Source: Pseudofrankia asymbiotica (GTDB lineage: Bacteria; Actinomycetota; Actinomycetes; Frankiales; Frankiaceae). From it: 5,861 bases of DNA. The notes under the pieces were generated by a model, which made no database searches, was not told the DNA's origin, and saw nothing but the letters and a program-made list of their open reading frames with translations. The stretch covers positions 87,053 to 92,913 of the forward strand of contig NZ_MOMC01000016.1 of assembly GCF_001983105.1 (NCBI RefSeq). Direction: 5' to 3'. The position numbers were made by a program, and so were the translations under genes. This document shows positions 1-5,861 of this stretch, piece after piece. Every line of letters begins with the position of its first letter. Position 1 is the stretch's first letter.

Positions 1-56
1 TCCGCGGCAACGCCATCCGTGCCTTCGGCCTCGAACGCTTCGGAATCAAGGATTGA
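1..56 (+). CDS. C-terminal end of a probable amidohydrolase-family enzyme (partial)
   Basis: Only the last 17 codons and the TGA stop (54-56) are present; the gene begins outside the window. The readable tail is RGNAIRAFGLERFGIKD. The pattern 'GNA-x-R-x-(F/Y/L)-G-L' is typical of the extreme C-terminus of the amidohydrolase-2 family (ACMSD-like TIM-barrel metal hydrolases and decarboxylases), where it follows the last barrel helix. No catalytic residue lies in this part, so the family call rests on a short motif. The stop is 27 bases before the MarR-type start on the same strand, so the two could be cotranscribed, although a separate -10 box is visible in the gap. The reading frame itself is more certain than the family. 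Confidence 0.5.
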   Translation, partial: RGNAIRAFGLERFGIKD

Positions 57-69
57 CCTCGCCGGGCGC

Positions 70-75
70 TACAGT
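70..75 (+). promoter_or_regulatory. candidate -10 box of the marR-type gene, leaderless arrangement
   Basis: TACAGT fits the actinobacterial TANNNT -10 consensus and lies eight bases before the ATG at 84, so transcription would begin at or next to the start codon. No Shine-Dalgarno sequence is visible before this ATG, which agrees with a leaderless mRNA. A TTGACC at 53-58 is only 11 bases from the -10 box, too close to be its -35 element. This is inference from sequence alone. Confidence 0.35.
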
Positions 76-83
76 CGGCCTGG

Positions 84-719
<636 letters not shown>

Positions 720-750
720 CCCTCGCTTCGCCAGCGGTGGCCGCGTGCGG

Positions 751-782
751 CGCCGCCGGACGGCCACGGCCGTCCGGCGGCG
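751..782. terminator. strong hairpin between convergent genes, probable bidirectional terminator
   Basis: A perfect 14-bp stem (CGCCGCCGGACGGC, 751-764, with its complement at 769-782) encloses a CACG loop. It lies 31 bases after the MarR stop and 36 bases beyond the stop of the minus-strand DUF427 gene. There is no T-tract on either side, as is common for presumed terminators in high-GC actinobacteria. Its position between convergent stops is the main functional argument. Confidence 0.7.
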
Positions 783-818
783 AGACGTGAACGCGGCCCG
801 CGCCGGCCCAGCTCCGGC

Positions 819-1631
819 TCAGGTGTGGACGCCGTCGACGTAGATGTCGACCTTCTCGTCGTAGAAGCAGACCAGGCCCGCGATGCGGACGCTCTCCAGC
901 AGCGGGGCCGTGTAGTACCAGACGACGTCGTCGTGGACCTTGCCGTCGAGCTCGACGCCGTAGTAGCTGGCCGTGCCCTTGTACGGGCAGCCGGTGCTGG
1001 TGGACGACGGTCGAAGCATGTCCATGCGGACGTCGGTCAGTGGCAGGTAGTAGCGGGGGCGGAGGCCGGTCTCGAACAGCACGGTCGGGCGGGTCGACTC
1101 GGCGACCGTGACCCCGTCGATCTCGACCCGGACGTGCCGGGAGCTGGAGAGGATGTCGATCCGGTGGTACGGGTTGCGGGCGTGGACGATGACCGGCTCG
1201 TCCTCCTCCAGCCAGGTGTCCATCGCATCCCAGTCGAGCCGGACCATGTCGCGCAGCTCCGGGAACGGCGAGTCCGGGTAGGTCAGGGCGGCGCCGGCCG
1301 CGCGGTGCCCGCCCGCGACCACGTCGTGGCGGTGCGCGTCGCCCCGGCTCGGGGAACGGACGATCTCCCCGGTCGGCTCCAGTGTGGCCTTCAGGTCGGC
1401 CAGTGGCAGGTAGTAGACGGGGTAGTGCGGGCCCTCCCAGACCAGCAGCGGCGCGACCGTGTCGACGACGACCACGCCACCCAACAGCGGTCGTACCCGC
1501 TTGTGTGCCTGCTCGAGCCGGACCCGTCCCCGGGCGCCCGACCCGGGTGCGCCGGTGGCCGCCGAGGGCTGTGCCGTGGCCGGACTGGCCGTCGTCTCGG
1601 TCGTGCTGGTCGTGGAATCGGTCGTCGTCAT
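819..1631 (-). CDS. double DUF427-domain protein
   Basis: A 270-residue protein with a Thr/Ser/Ala-rich, probably disordered N-terminus (1-33) and two related halves of the DUF427 (PF04248) type, a small beta-rich fold of unsettled function. The N-terminal half (about 45-160) has VRPLLGGVVVVDTVAPLLVWEGPHYPVYYLPLADL. The C-terminal half (about 166-268) has the matching HVRVEIDGVTVAESTRPTVLFETGLRPRYYLPLTDV, then CPYKG (215-219), SYYGVELDG and AGLVCFYDEKVDIYVDG. CPYKG and the downstream Tyr/Trp residues are the conserved features of the family; the first half has SPSRGDA where CPYKG is expected, so it looks degenerate. It carries no export signal and is presumably cytosolic. The start at 1629-1631 has a good ribosome site (GGAGGAG, six bases upstream). 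It is transcribed alone, divergent from the TetR gene and convergent with the MarR gene. The molecular function is unknown. Confidence 0.87.
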   Translation of the reverse strand: MTTTDSTTSTTETTASPATAQPSAATGAPGSGARGRVRLEQAHKRVRPLLGGVVVVDTVAPLLVWEGPHYPVYYLPLADLKATLEPTGEIVRSPSRGDAHRHDVVAGGHRAAGAALTYPDSPFPELRDMVRLDWDAMDTWLEEDEPVIVHARNPYHRIDILSSSRHVRVEIDGVTVAESTRPTVLFETGLRPRYYLPLTDVRMDMLRPSSTSTGCPYKGTASYYGVELDGKVHDDVVWYYTAPLLESVRIAGLVCFYDEKVDIYVDGVHT

Positions 1632-1637
1632 GCGTCA

Positions 1638-1644
1638 CTCCTCC
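1638..1644 (-). promoter_or_regulatory. ribosome binding site of the DUF427 gene
   Basis: GGAGGAG on the minus strand lies six bases before the ATG at 1631-1629 and fixes that start. It is the one clear Shine-Dalgarno sequence seen in the window; the other complete genes appear leaderless. Confidence 0.8.
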
Positions 1645-1654
1645 GTCCGTCCGC

Positions 1655-1683
1655 TACCTAGGTAACGGCACCCCCAAGAGCAA
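1655..1683 (-). promoter_or_regulatory. candidate promoter of the DUF427 gene with a palindrome on the -10 box
   Basis: On the minus strand TTGCTC (1683-1678) and TAGGTA (1660-1655) are separated by 17 bases, a standard -35/-10 layout. Transcription would start near 1648, giving a short leader that carries GGAGGAG. The -10 box is half of a perfect 10-bp palindrome, TACCTAGGTA (1655-1664), which could be a regulator site. No second copy was seen in the window, so the regulator cannot be named. Confidence 0.45.
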
Positions 1684-1707
1684 CCTTCCACGGACGACGA
1701 TCACAAG

Positions 1708-1731
1708 CGACGGACCGACGGACCGACGGTC
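1708..1731. repeat. three tandem 8-bp units in the divergent intergenic region
   Basis: CGACGGAC at 1708-1715 and 1716-1723, followed by CGACGGTC (1724-1731, one mismatch). They lie in the 198-base gap between the DUF427 and TetR genes, outside both predicted promoters. The repeat may be simple slippage; no function can be assigned. Confidence 0.6.
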
Positions 1732-1793
1732 ACAGGCCCGCCGCGTCGACGCGGTCACGATCGTCGGGCCGACGGCAGGCCCTGGGCCAAAAA

Positions 1794-1809
1794 TGGACCG
1801 TAAGGTCCA
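1794..1809. promoter_or_regulatory. operator of the TetR gene (inverted repeat)
   Basis: A perfect inverted repeat, TGGACC-GTAA-GGTCCA, lies 20 bases before the tetR-type ATG. It covers the predicted -35 element (1794-1799), so a bound dimer would block RNA polymerase. A near-identical repeat lies before the SDR gene at 2582-2597. The arrangement fits autorepression by the TetR-family protein encoded just downstream. Confidence 0.72.
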
Positions 1810-1823
1810 CAAAGGGCTAGCGT
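1794..1823 (+). promoter_or_regulatory. promoter of the TetR gene, leaderless
   Basis: A -35 candidate TGGACC (1794-1799) and a -10 box TAGCGT (1818-1823) are separated by 18 bases. The -10 box ends six bases before the ATG at 1830, and no Shine-Dalgarno sequence is present, so the mRNA is probably leaderless. Confidence 0.55.
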
Positions 1824-1829
1824 GGACGG

Positions 1830-2414
1830 ATGGCGCTCACCGTGAAGGGACGGGCGACCCGGCAGCGCATCATCGAGGGTGCCGCGGTCTACCTGCGCGG
1901 CGACGAGCCCGGCGAGGTGACCCTCGACGACATCCGGGCCATCACTGGCACGAGCAAGAGCCAGATCTTCCACTACTTCCCGGGTGGCAAGGAGGAGCTG
2001 CTGCTCGCGGTGGCGCGGCACGAGTCGGAGCGCGTCCTGGAGGACCAGCAGCCGCATCTCGGCGCCCTGACCTCGTGGGCGGCCTGGGAGCGATGGCGGG
2101 ACGCGGTCGTGGCCCGCTACCGGGCCCAGGGGCGCAACTGCCCGCTCGGGTCGCTCATGAGCCAGGTCGGCGGCACGCCGGGCGCGGCCGAGGTCATCGG
2201 CGCCCTGCTCACGAGCTGGCGGGCCCACATCCGGCACGGCATCGAGCGGATGCAGGCGACCGGTGAGATCCGCCCGAGCCTTGACGCGGACCGGCTCGCC
2301 GCGGCCTTCGTCGCCGGCATCCAGGGCGGGGTCCAGGTGCTCAGGTCCTCGGGGAGCACGTGGCACCTGGAGGCGACGCTGGACGCGCTGATCGACCACC
2401 TGCGCGGCGTCTGA
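1830..2414 (+). CDS. TetR/AcrR-family repressor, LmrA/YxaF-like
   Basis: A 194-residue protein, normal for the family. Residues about 10-58 are the TetR DNA-binding domain: TRQRIIEGAAVYLRG, then the helix-turn-helix EVTLDDIRAITGTSKSQIFHYF (29-50) and the typical PGGKEELL that ends helix 4. The 'TSKSQIFHYFPGGKEELL' version and the NCPLGSL segment (103-109) near the ligand pocket resemble the LmrA/YxaF-like branch; that subfamily call is by eye. C104 is an obvious single Cys in the pocket region. TetR proteins bind inverted repeats as dimers and leave DNA on binding a ligand. Here the likely sites are the repeats at 1794-1809 and 2578-2601, so the protein should repress itself and the downstream SDR gene, 208 bases away on the same strand. 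The inducer cannot be read from sequence; a quinone, flavonoid-like or other hydrophobic electrophile is a guess based on related regulators. Confidence 0.93.
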   Translation: MALTVKGRATRQRIIEGAAVYLRGDEPGEVTLDDIRAITGTSKSQIFHYFPGGKEELLLAVARHESERVLEDQQPHLGALTSWAAWERWRDAVVARYRAQGRNCPLGSLMSQVGGTPGAAEVIGALLTSWRAHIRHGIERMQATGEIRPSLDADRLAAAFVAGIQGGVQVLRSSGSTWHLEATLDALIDHLRGV

Positions 2415-2433
2415 GACCGGACGGCTGAAACGC

Positions 2434-2534
2434 GGGCGGCCGGGGCCCGGACAGGCGGGGCCTGGGCGGCTGGGGCCTGGGCGGCTGGGTCCGGACAGGC
2501 GGGGCCTGGGCGGCTGGGGTCCGGGCGGCTGGGG
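2434..2534 (+). repeat. G-rich repetitive intergenic stretch
   Basis: The 208-base gap between the TetR and SDR genes holds five copies of GGGCGGCTGGGG or a one-base variant, at 2434, 2464, 2479, 2508 and 2523. Within it a 29-base block is repeated exactly (2447-2475 and 2491-2519, period 44). The many GGG/GGGG runs on the plus strand could form G-quadruplexes in DNA or in read-through RNA. No conventional terminator hairpin with a T-tract is seen after the TetR gene, so this block may act in termination or may be slippage debris. No convincing coding sequence was found in it. Confidence 0.75.
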
Positions 2535-2577
2535 CTTGCGGCGCGGCCGAGTTCCGCGCGGAGCCCGGCCGGGCGAT

Positions 2578-2601
2578 TTTTTGGACTTGCGAGTCCAAAA
2601 A
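2578..2601. promoter_or_regulatory. operator of the SDR gene (24-bp perfect inverted repeat)
   Basis: Arms TTTTTGGACT (2578-2587) and AGTCCAAAAA (2592-2601) flank TGCG. The inner part, TGGACT-N4-AGTCCA, matches the repeat before the TetR gene in spacing and in ten of twelve arm positions, the two changes being compensatory. It overlaps the predicted -35 element. It is a notable A/T-rich island in a very GC-rich region. It could in principle fold as a terminator-like hairpin, but its promoter position and its partner copy favour an operator. Confidence 0.8.
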
Positions 2602-2615
2602 TTTGTCCGTAGCTT
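2587..2615 (+). promoter_or_regulatory. promoter of the SDR gene, leaderless
   Basis: TTGCGA (2587-2592) and TAGCTT (2610-2615) are spaced by exactly 17 bases. The -10 box ends seven bases before the ATG at 2623 and no ribosome site precedes it, so a leaderless transcript is likely. The -35 element sits in the centre of the inverted repeat, which explains how a TetR dimer could repress it. Confidence 0.65.
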
Positions 2616-2622
2616 CGCCGAC

Positions 2623-3417
2623 ATGTCACAGCGACTCGAACACAGGACAGCACTCGTCACCGGATCGACCAGCAACATCGGCCGGTCCATCGCGGTCGCC
2701 TTCGGTGCCGAGGGAGCGCACGTCATCGTCTCCGGGCGCGACGACACCCGCGGCAAGGCGGTGGTCGCCCAGATCAACGCGGCGGGCGGCACCGCCGACT
2801 ACGTCCACGCCGACCTCGACGGCACCGCGAGCGCCAGCAGGTCGCTCGCCGACGCGGCGAGCGACCTGCTGGGCGGCCGCATCGACATCCTGGTCAACAA
2901 CGCGGGCATCTATCCGCCGGCGACCACGCTGACCGCGGACGACGCGATGTTCGACCGTGTCTACGCCGTCAACGTCAAGGCGCCGTTCTTCCTCACCCAG
3001 GCCGTCGCGCCGCGGATGGTCGCCGCGGGCGGAGGCGTCATCATCAACCTCGGTTCCTGGGGGGCCAGGCTCGGCCTTCCCGTCGGCGCCCTCTACGCCT
3101 CGACCAAGGGCGCCCTGGAGACGCTCACCCGGGCCTGGTCCGCCGAGTTCGGGCCTCAGGGCGTGCGGGTCAACGGCATCTCCCCGGGTGTCATCGCCGA
3201 TCCCGAGCGGGACCCCACCGTCGAGCATCCCGCCGACGCGCTCATGCGCGGCACGCCCACCGGGCTGCCCGGCCATCCCGACGCCATCGGCGCGGCCGCC
3301 GTCTACCTCGCGTCCGAGGACGCGGCCTTCGTGCACGGAACGGTCATAGACGTCGACGGCGGCCGCACCGGGGTCACCGTCATCGAGGGACCCAACCCCT
3401 TCCGCGCCGCCGCGTAG
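2623..3417 (+). CDS. short-chain dehydrogenase/reductase (classical SDR)
   Basis: A 264-residue NAD(P)-dependent oxidoreductase of the classical SDR type. Visible landmarks are the cofactor loop TGSTSNIG (13-20, with Asn in place of the middle Gly of TGxxxGIG), SGR at 37-39 (the Arg suggests NADPH), NNAG (92-95), and the catalytic tetrad N117, S145, Y158 and K162 in YxxxK. NGISPGVI follows as the PG motif, and the end has HGTVIDVDGGR, typical of the family. It is cytosolic and probably tetrameric. The substrate is a carbonyl or alcohol that cannot be named; FabG-like sequence alone does not mean fatty acid synthesis, and the stand-alone, TetR-controlled setting favours a stress or detoxification role. 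ATG 2623 is chosen over an upstream in-frame TTG (2536) because the longer form would run through the operator and promoter and adds non-SDR residues. It converges on the VOC gene with an 18-base gap. Confidence 0.95.
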   Translation: MSQRLEHRTALVTGSTSNIGRSIAVAFGAEGAHVIVSGRDDTRGKAVVAQINAAGGTADYVHADLDGTASASRSLADAASDLLGGRIDILVNNAGIYPPATTLTADDAMFDRVYAVNVKAPFFLTQAVAPRMVAAGGGVIINLGSWGARLGLPVGALYASTKGALETLTRAWSAEFGPQGVRVNGISPGVIADPERDPTVEHPADALMRGTPTGLPGHPDAIGAAAVYLASEDAAFVHGTVIDVDGGRTGVTVIEGPNPFRAAA

Positions 3418-3452
3418 CGTCGGGTCACGGCTTCGTCAGGACTTCGCGGCGG
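3407..3452. terminator. weak candidate hairpin spanning the convergent SDR/VOC ends
   Basis: CCGCCGCG (3407-3414) and CGCGGCGG (3445-3452) could pair as an 8-bp GC stem around a 30-base loop that contains the SDR stop and the VOC stop. The large loop and the lack of a T-tract make this speculative; no better terminator is visible in the 18-base gap. Confidence 0.25.
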
Positions 3453-3849
3453 ACGGCTGGTCGATGCGTACCAGGTTGCCGGAAGGGTCGCGGAAGGCGC
3501 AGTCCCGGGTGCCCCAGAACTGGTCGGTCGGCTCCTGCACGATCTCGGCGCCCGAGGCGCGCACCTTCTCGAAGATGGCGTCGAGGTCGTTGGAGTGGAA
3601 GTGGACGCCATTCATGGCGCCCTTGGCGACGAGCGCGGTGATCGCCTCGCCGTCGGCGGGGCTGCCGGCCAGGTGGTTCGTGAGGACGATCTCGACGCCG
3701 GGCTGGGCGGCCGAGCCGACGGTGATCCAGCGGAAGCCCTCCCGGGCGACGTCGTTGCGCAGCTCCAGGCCGAGCGCGTCGCGGTAGAAGGCCAGCGAGA
3801 GGTCCGGGTCCTGAACCTGGACGAAGCAGCGGGCAAGAGTGAGATCCAT
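3436..3849 (-). CDS. VOC-superfamily (glyoxalase/bleomycin-resistance fold) protein
   Basis: A 137-residue single-module protein with two beta-alpha-beta-beta-beta repeats. The first starts LARCFVQVQDPDLSLAFYRDALGLEL (5-30), the usual 'D-x-x-x-A-x-x-F-Y-x-x-x-L-G-L' pattern. The second starts NGVHFHSNDLDAIFEKVRASGAEIV and ends FRDPSGNLVRIDQ (119-131), the common 'DP-x-GN' turn. Metal ligands are uncertain: H83, H85 and E53 are candidates, but the usual final Glu after DPxGN is not in its usual place and Q11 stands where many members have His. It may be a dioxygenase-, lyase- or binding-type member, and the substrate is unknown. It lies ten bases after the AraC-type stop on the same strand and is probably cotranscribed with it and controlled by it. 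A TAGCGT (3862-3857) seven bases before its ATG could also give a leaderless internal transcript. Confidence 0.9.
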   Translation of the reverse strand: MDLTLARCFVQVQDPDLSLAFYRDALGLELRNDVAREGFRWITVGSAAQPGVEIVLTNHLAGSPADGEAITALVAKGAMNGVHFHSNDLDAIFEKVRASGAEIVQEPTDQFWGTRDCAFRDPSGNLVRIDQPSAAKS

Positions 3850-3856
3850 GTCCGCA

Positions 3857-3862
3857 ACGCTA
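3857..3862 (-). promoter_or_regulatory. possible internal -10 box before the VOC gene
   Basis: TAGCGT on the minus strand, identical to the -10 box of the TetR gene, overlaps the AraC-type stop codon (TAG) and ends seven bases before the VOC ATG. No clear -35 element lies 16-18 bases upstream. Because there is also no Shine-Dalgarno sequence in the ten-base gap, either leaderless initiation or translational coupling is needed to explain expression. Confidence 0.3.
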
Positions 3863-4330
3863 GGCGGCCGGCGCCGGGTGCGCTTCTCCGTTCCTGCTCG
3901 GCTCGTTCCTGCTCGGTTCGTTCCTGCTCGGTTCGCGGGTCGGGCGGGTGAGGTCCTTGGCGACGCAGCCCGGCACGCTCGCGAGCGCGCTGTGGTCGCG
4001 GGCCCGGTAGGCCGTCGGCGTCTCGCCCACCAGCTCGGTGAAGCGCGCGCTGAACGAGCCGAGCGACGTACATCCGACCGTCATGCAGACGTCGGTGACC
4101 GACAGGTCGCCGCGGCGCAGCAGCGCCTTTGCCCGCTCGATGCGCCGCGTCATCAGGTAGGAGTAGGGCGTCTCCCCGTACGCGGCGCGGAACCGCCGGG
4201 AGAAGTGCGCGGTCGACATCAGCGCGGTGCGGGCGAGCGTGGCGACGTCGAGCGGGCTCGCGTACTCGCGGTCCATCCGGTCGCGGGCGCGCCGCAGGAG
4301 CGCGAGGTTCGCGAGCTCCTCCGGCGACAT
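3860..4330 (-). CDS. minimal AraC-family regulator with repeated EPSRN tail
   Basis: A 156-residue protein made of just the AraC/XylS DNA-binding domain and a tail. The first helix-turn-helix covers about 26-48 (SPLDVATLARTALMSTAHFSR, then RFRAAYGETPYSYLMTRRIERAKALL) and the second about 76-97 (LSVTDVCMTVGCTSLGSFSARF), followed by the usual F-T-E-L-V-G-E-T-P-T-A-Y-R. There is no N-terminal ligand-binding or cupin domain, so an effector, if any, must be sensed otherwise. Residues 133-147 are three EPSRN units; the tail after residue 110 is likely disordered. The ATG at 4330 has a TACGCT -10 box six bases upstream and no ribosome site, which suggests a leaderless mRNA. It directly precedes the VOC gene and probably regulates it; small AraC regulators next to VOC genes are a recurrent actinobacterial pairing. 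Confidence 0.92.
   Translation of the reverse strand: MSPEELANLALLRRARDRMDREYASPLDVATLARTALMSTAHFSRRFRAAYGETPYSYLMTRRIERAKALLRRGDLSVTDVCMTVGCTSLGSFSARFTELVGETPTAYRARDHSALASVPGCVAKDLTRPTREPSRNEPSRNEPSRNGEAHPAPAA
3890..3934 (-). repeat. 15-bp tandem repeat, three copies, in the AraC C-terminus
   Basis: Three adjacent 15-base units (plus-strand positions 3890-3904, 3905-3919 and 3920-3934) share GTTCCTGCTCGG; the second and third are identical and the first differs at one base. In frame they encode EPSRN three times. Copy-number change would keep the frame and alter only the tail of the regulator. Confidence 0.9.
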
Positions 4331-4355
4331 AACGCCAGCGTAACAACGCCGGCGT
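4331..4355 (-). promoter_or_regulatory. AraC gene -10 box and paired 11-bp direct repeats
   Basis: On the minus strand TACGCT (4342-4337) ends six bases before the ATG at 4330. Two direct repeats, AACGCCAGCGT (4331-4341) and AACGCCGGCGT (4345-4355) in plus-strand notation, differ at one base and are 14 bases apart start to start; the second contains a perfect 10-bp palindrome. AraC-family proteins often bind direct repeats, so this could be an autoregulatory site, although their usual half-site spacing is nearer 21 bases. No clear -35 element was found. Confidence 0.4.
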
Positions 4356-4393
4356 GCCGGCCCGCCCGACCTCCGGCGTGGGCGGGAGCGTCG

Positions 4394-5861
<1,468 letters not shown>

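Noticed and set aside
825..1661. 278-codon plus-strand frame opposite the DUF427 gene
   Set aside because: The minus-strand frame has a ribosome site, a promoter and recognisable DUF427 motifs; this one is its shadow.
2434..2534. CRISPR-like array in the G-rich gap
   Set aside because: The repeated units are 12-29 bases with irregular spacing of 15, 29 and 30 bases, and the intervening bases are themselves repeats, not unique spacers.
2578..2601. Reading the SDR-upstream hairpin as a rho-independent terminator of the TetR gene
   Set aside because: The arms end in A/T runs as a terminator would, but the stem sits exactly on a 17-bp-spaced promoter and has a sister copy at the TetR promoter; the operator reading explains more.
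2536..2622. Upstream TTG start that would lengthen the SDR by 29 residues
   Set aside because: The extension would cover the palindrome and the promoter, and SDR proteins of this type start a few residues before the first beta strand, as the ATG at 2623 gives.
1755..2792. 345-codon minus-strand frame across the TetR gene, the gap and the SDR start
   Set aside because: It runs through two operators and a G-rich repeat and is antisense to two well-identified genes; the Pro/Arg-rich repeats merely translate the intergenic repeats.

Overview
The window is GC-rich DNA from what is almost certainly a high-GC actinobacterium. The evidence is strong G/C bias at third codon positions, a density of small one-component regulators (MarR, TetR and AraC types), and several genes that look leaderless (a TANNNT -10 box six to eight bases before the ATG). 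A Frankia-like or Streptomyces-like soil actinomycete fits, but the genus cannot be fixed from this sequence.

Left part (1-1631): the last 17 codons of a gene that resembles an amidohydrolase C-terminus; a MarR-type regulator with an N-terminal extension built almost wholly from in-frame tandem repeats; a strong hairpin between convergent genes; and, on the minus strand, a protein with two DUF427-like halves, of which only the second keeps the CPYKG signature.

Middle part (1632-3417): a TetR/AcrR repressor of the LmrA/YxaF-like kind, followed on the same strand by a short-chain dehydrogenase/reductase (SDR). Both promoters carry the same inverted repeat, TGGACY-N4-RGTCCA, lying on the predicted -35 element. 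This supports a compact ligand-responsive unit in which the TetR protein represses itself and the SDR. Between the two genes lies a G-rich repetitive stretch of about 100 bases.

Right part (3436-5861, all minus strand): the 3' two-thirds or so of a UvrA-like ABC ATPase, probably the short drug-resistance/paralogue class; a hairpin overlapping its stop codon; then a minimal AraC-type regulator and, ten bases on, a glyoxalase/VOC-fold protein. The last two look like a two-gene regulator-plus-effector unit.

No phage, transposon, CRISPR, tRNA or rRNA signal was seen. Nothing here is clearly an undescribed multi-gene system. The most informative non-coding signal is the shared operator of the TetR-SDR pair. 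Other points worth attention are the repeat-built tails of the MarR and AraC regulators and the asymmetric double-DUF427 protein.
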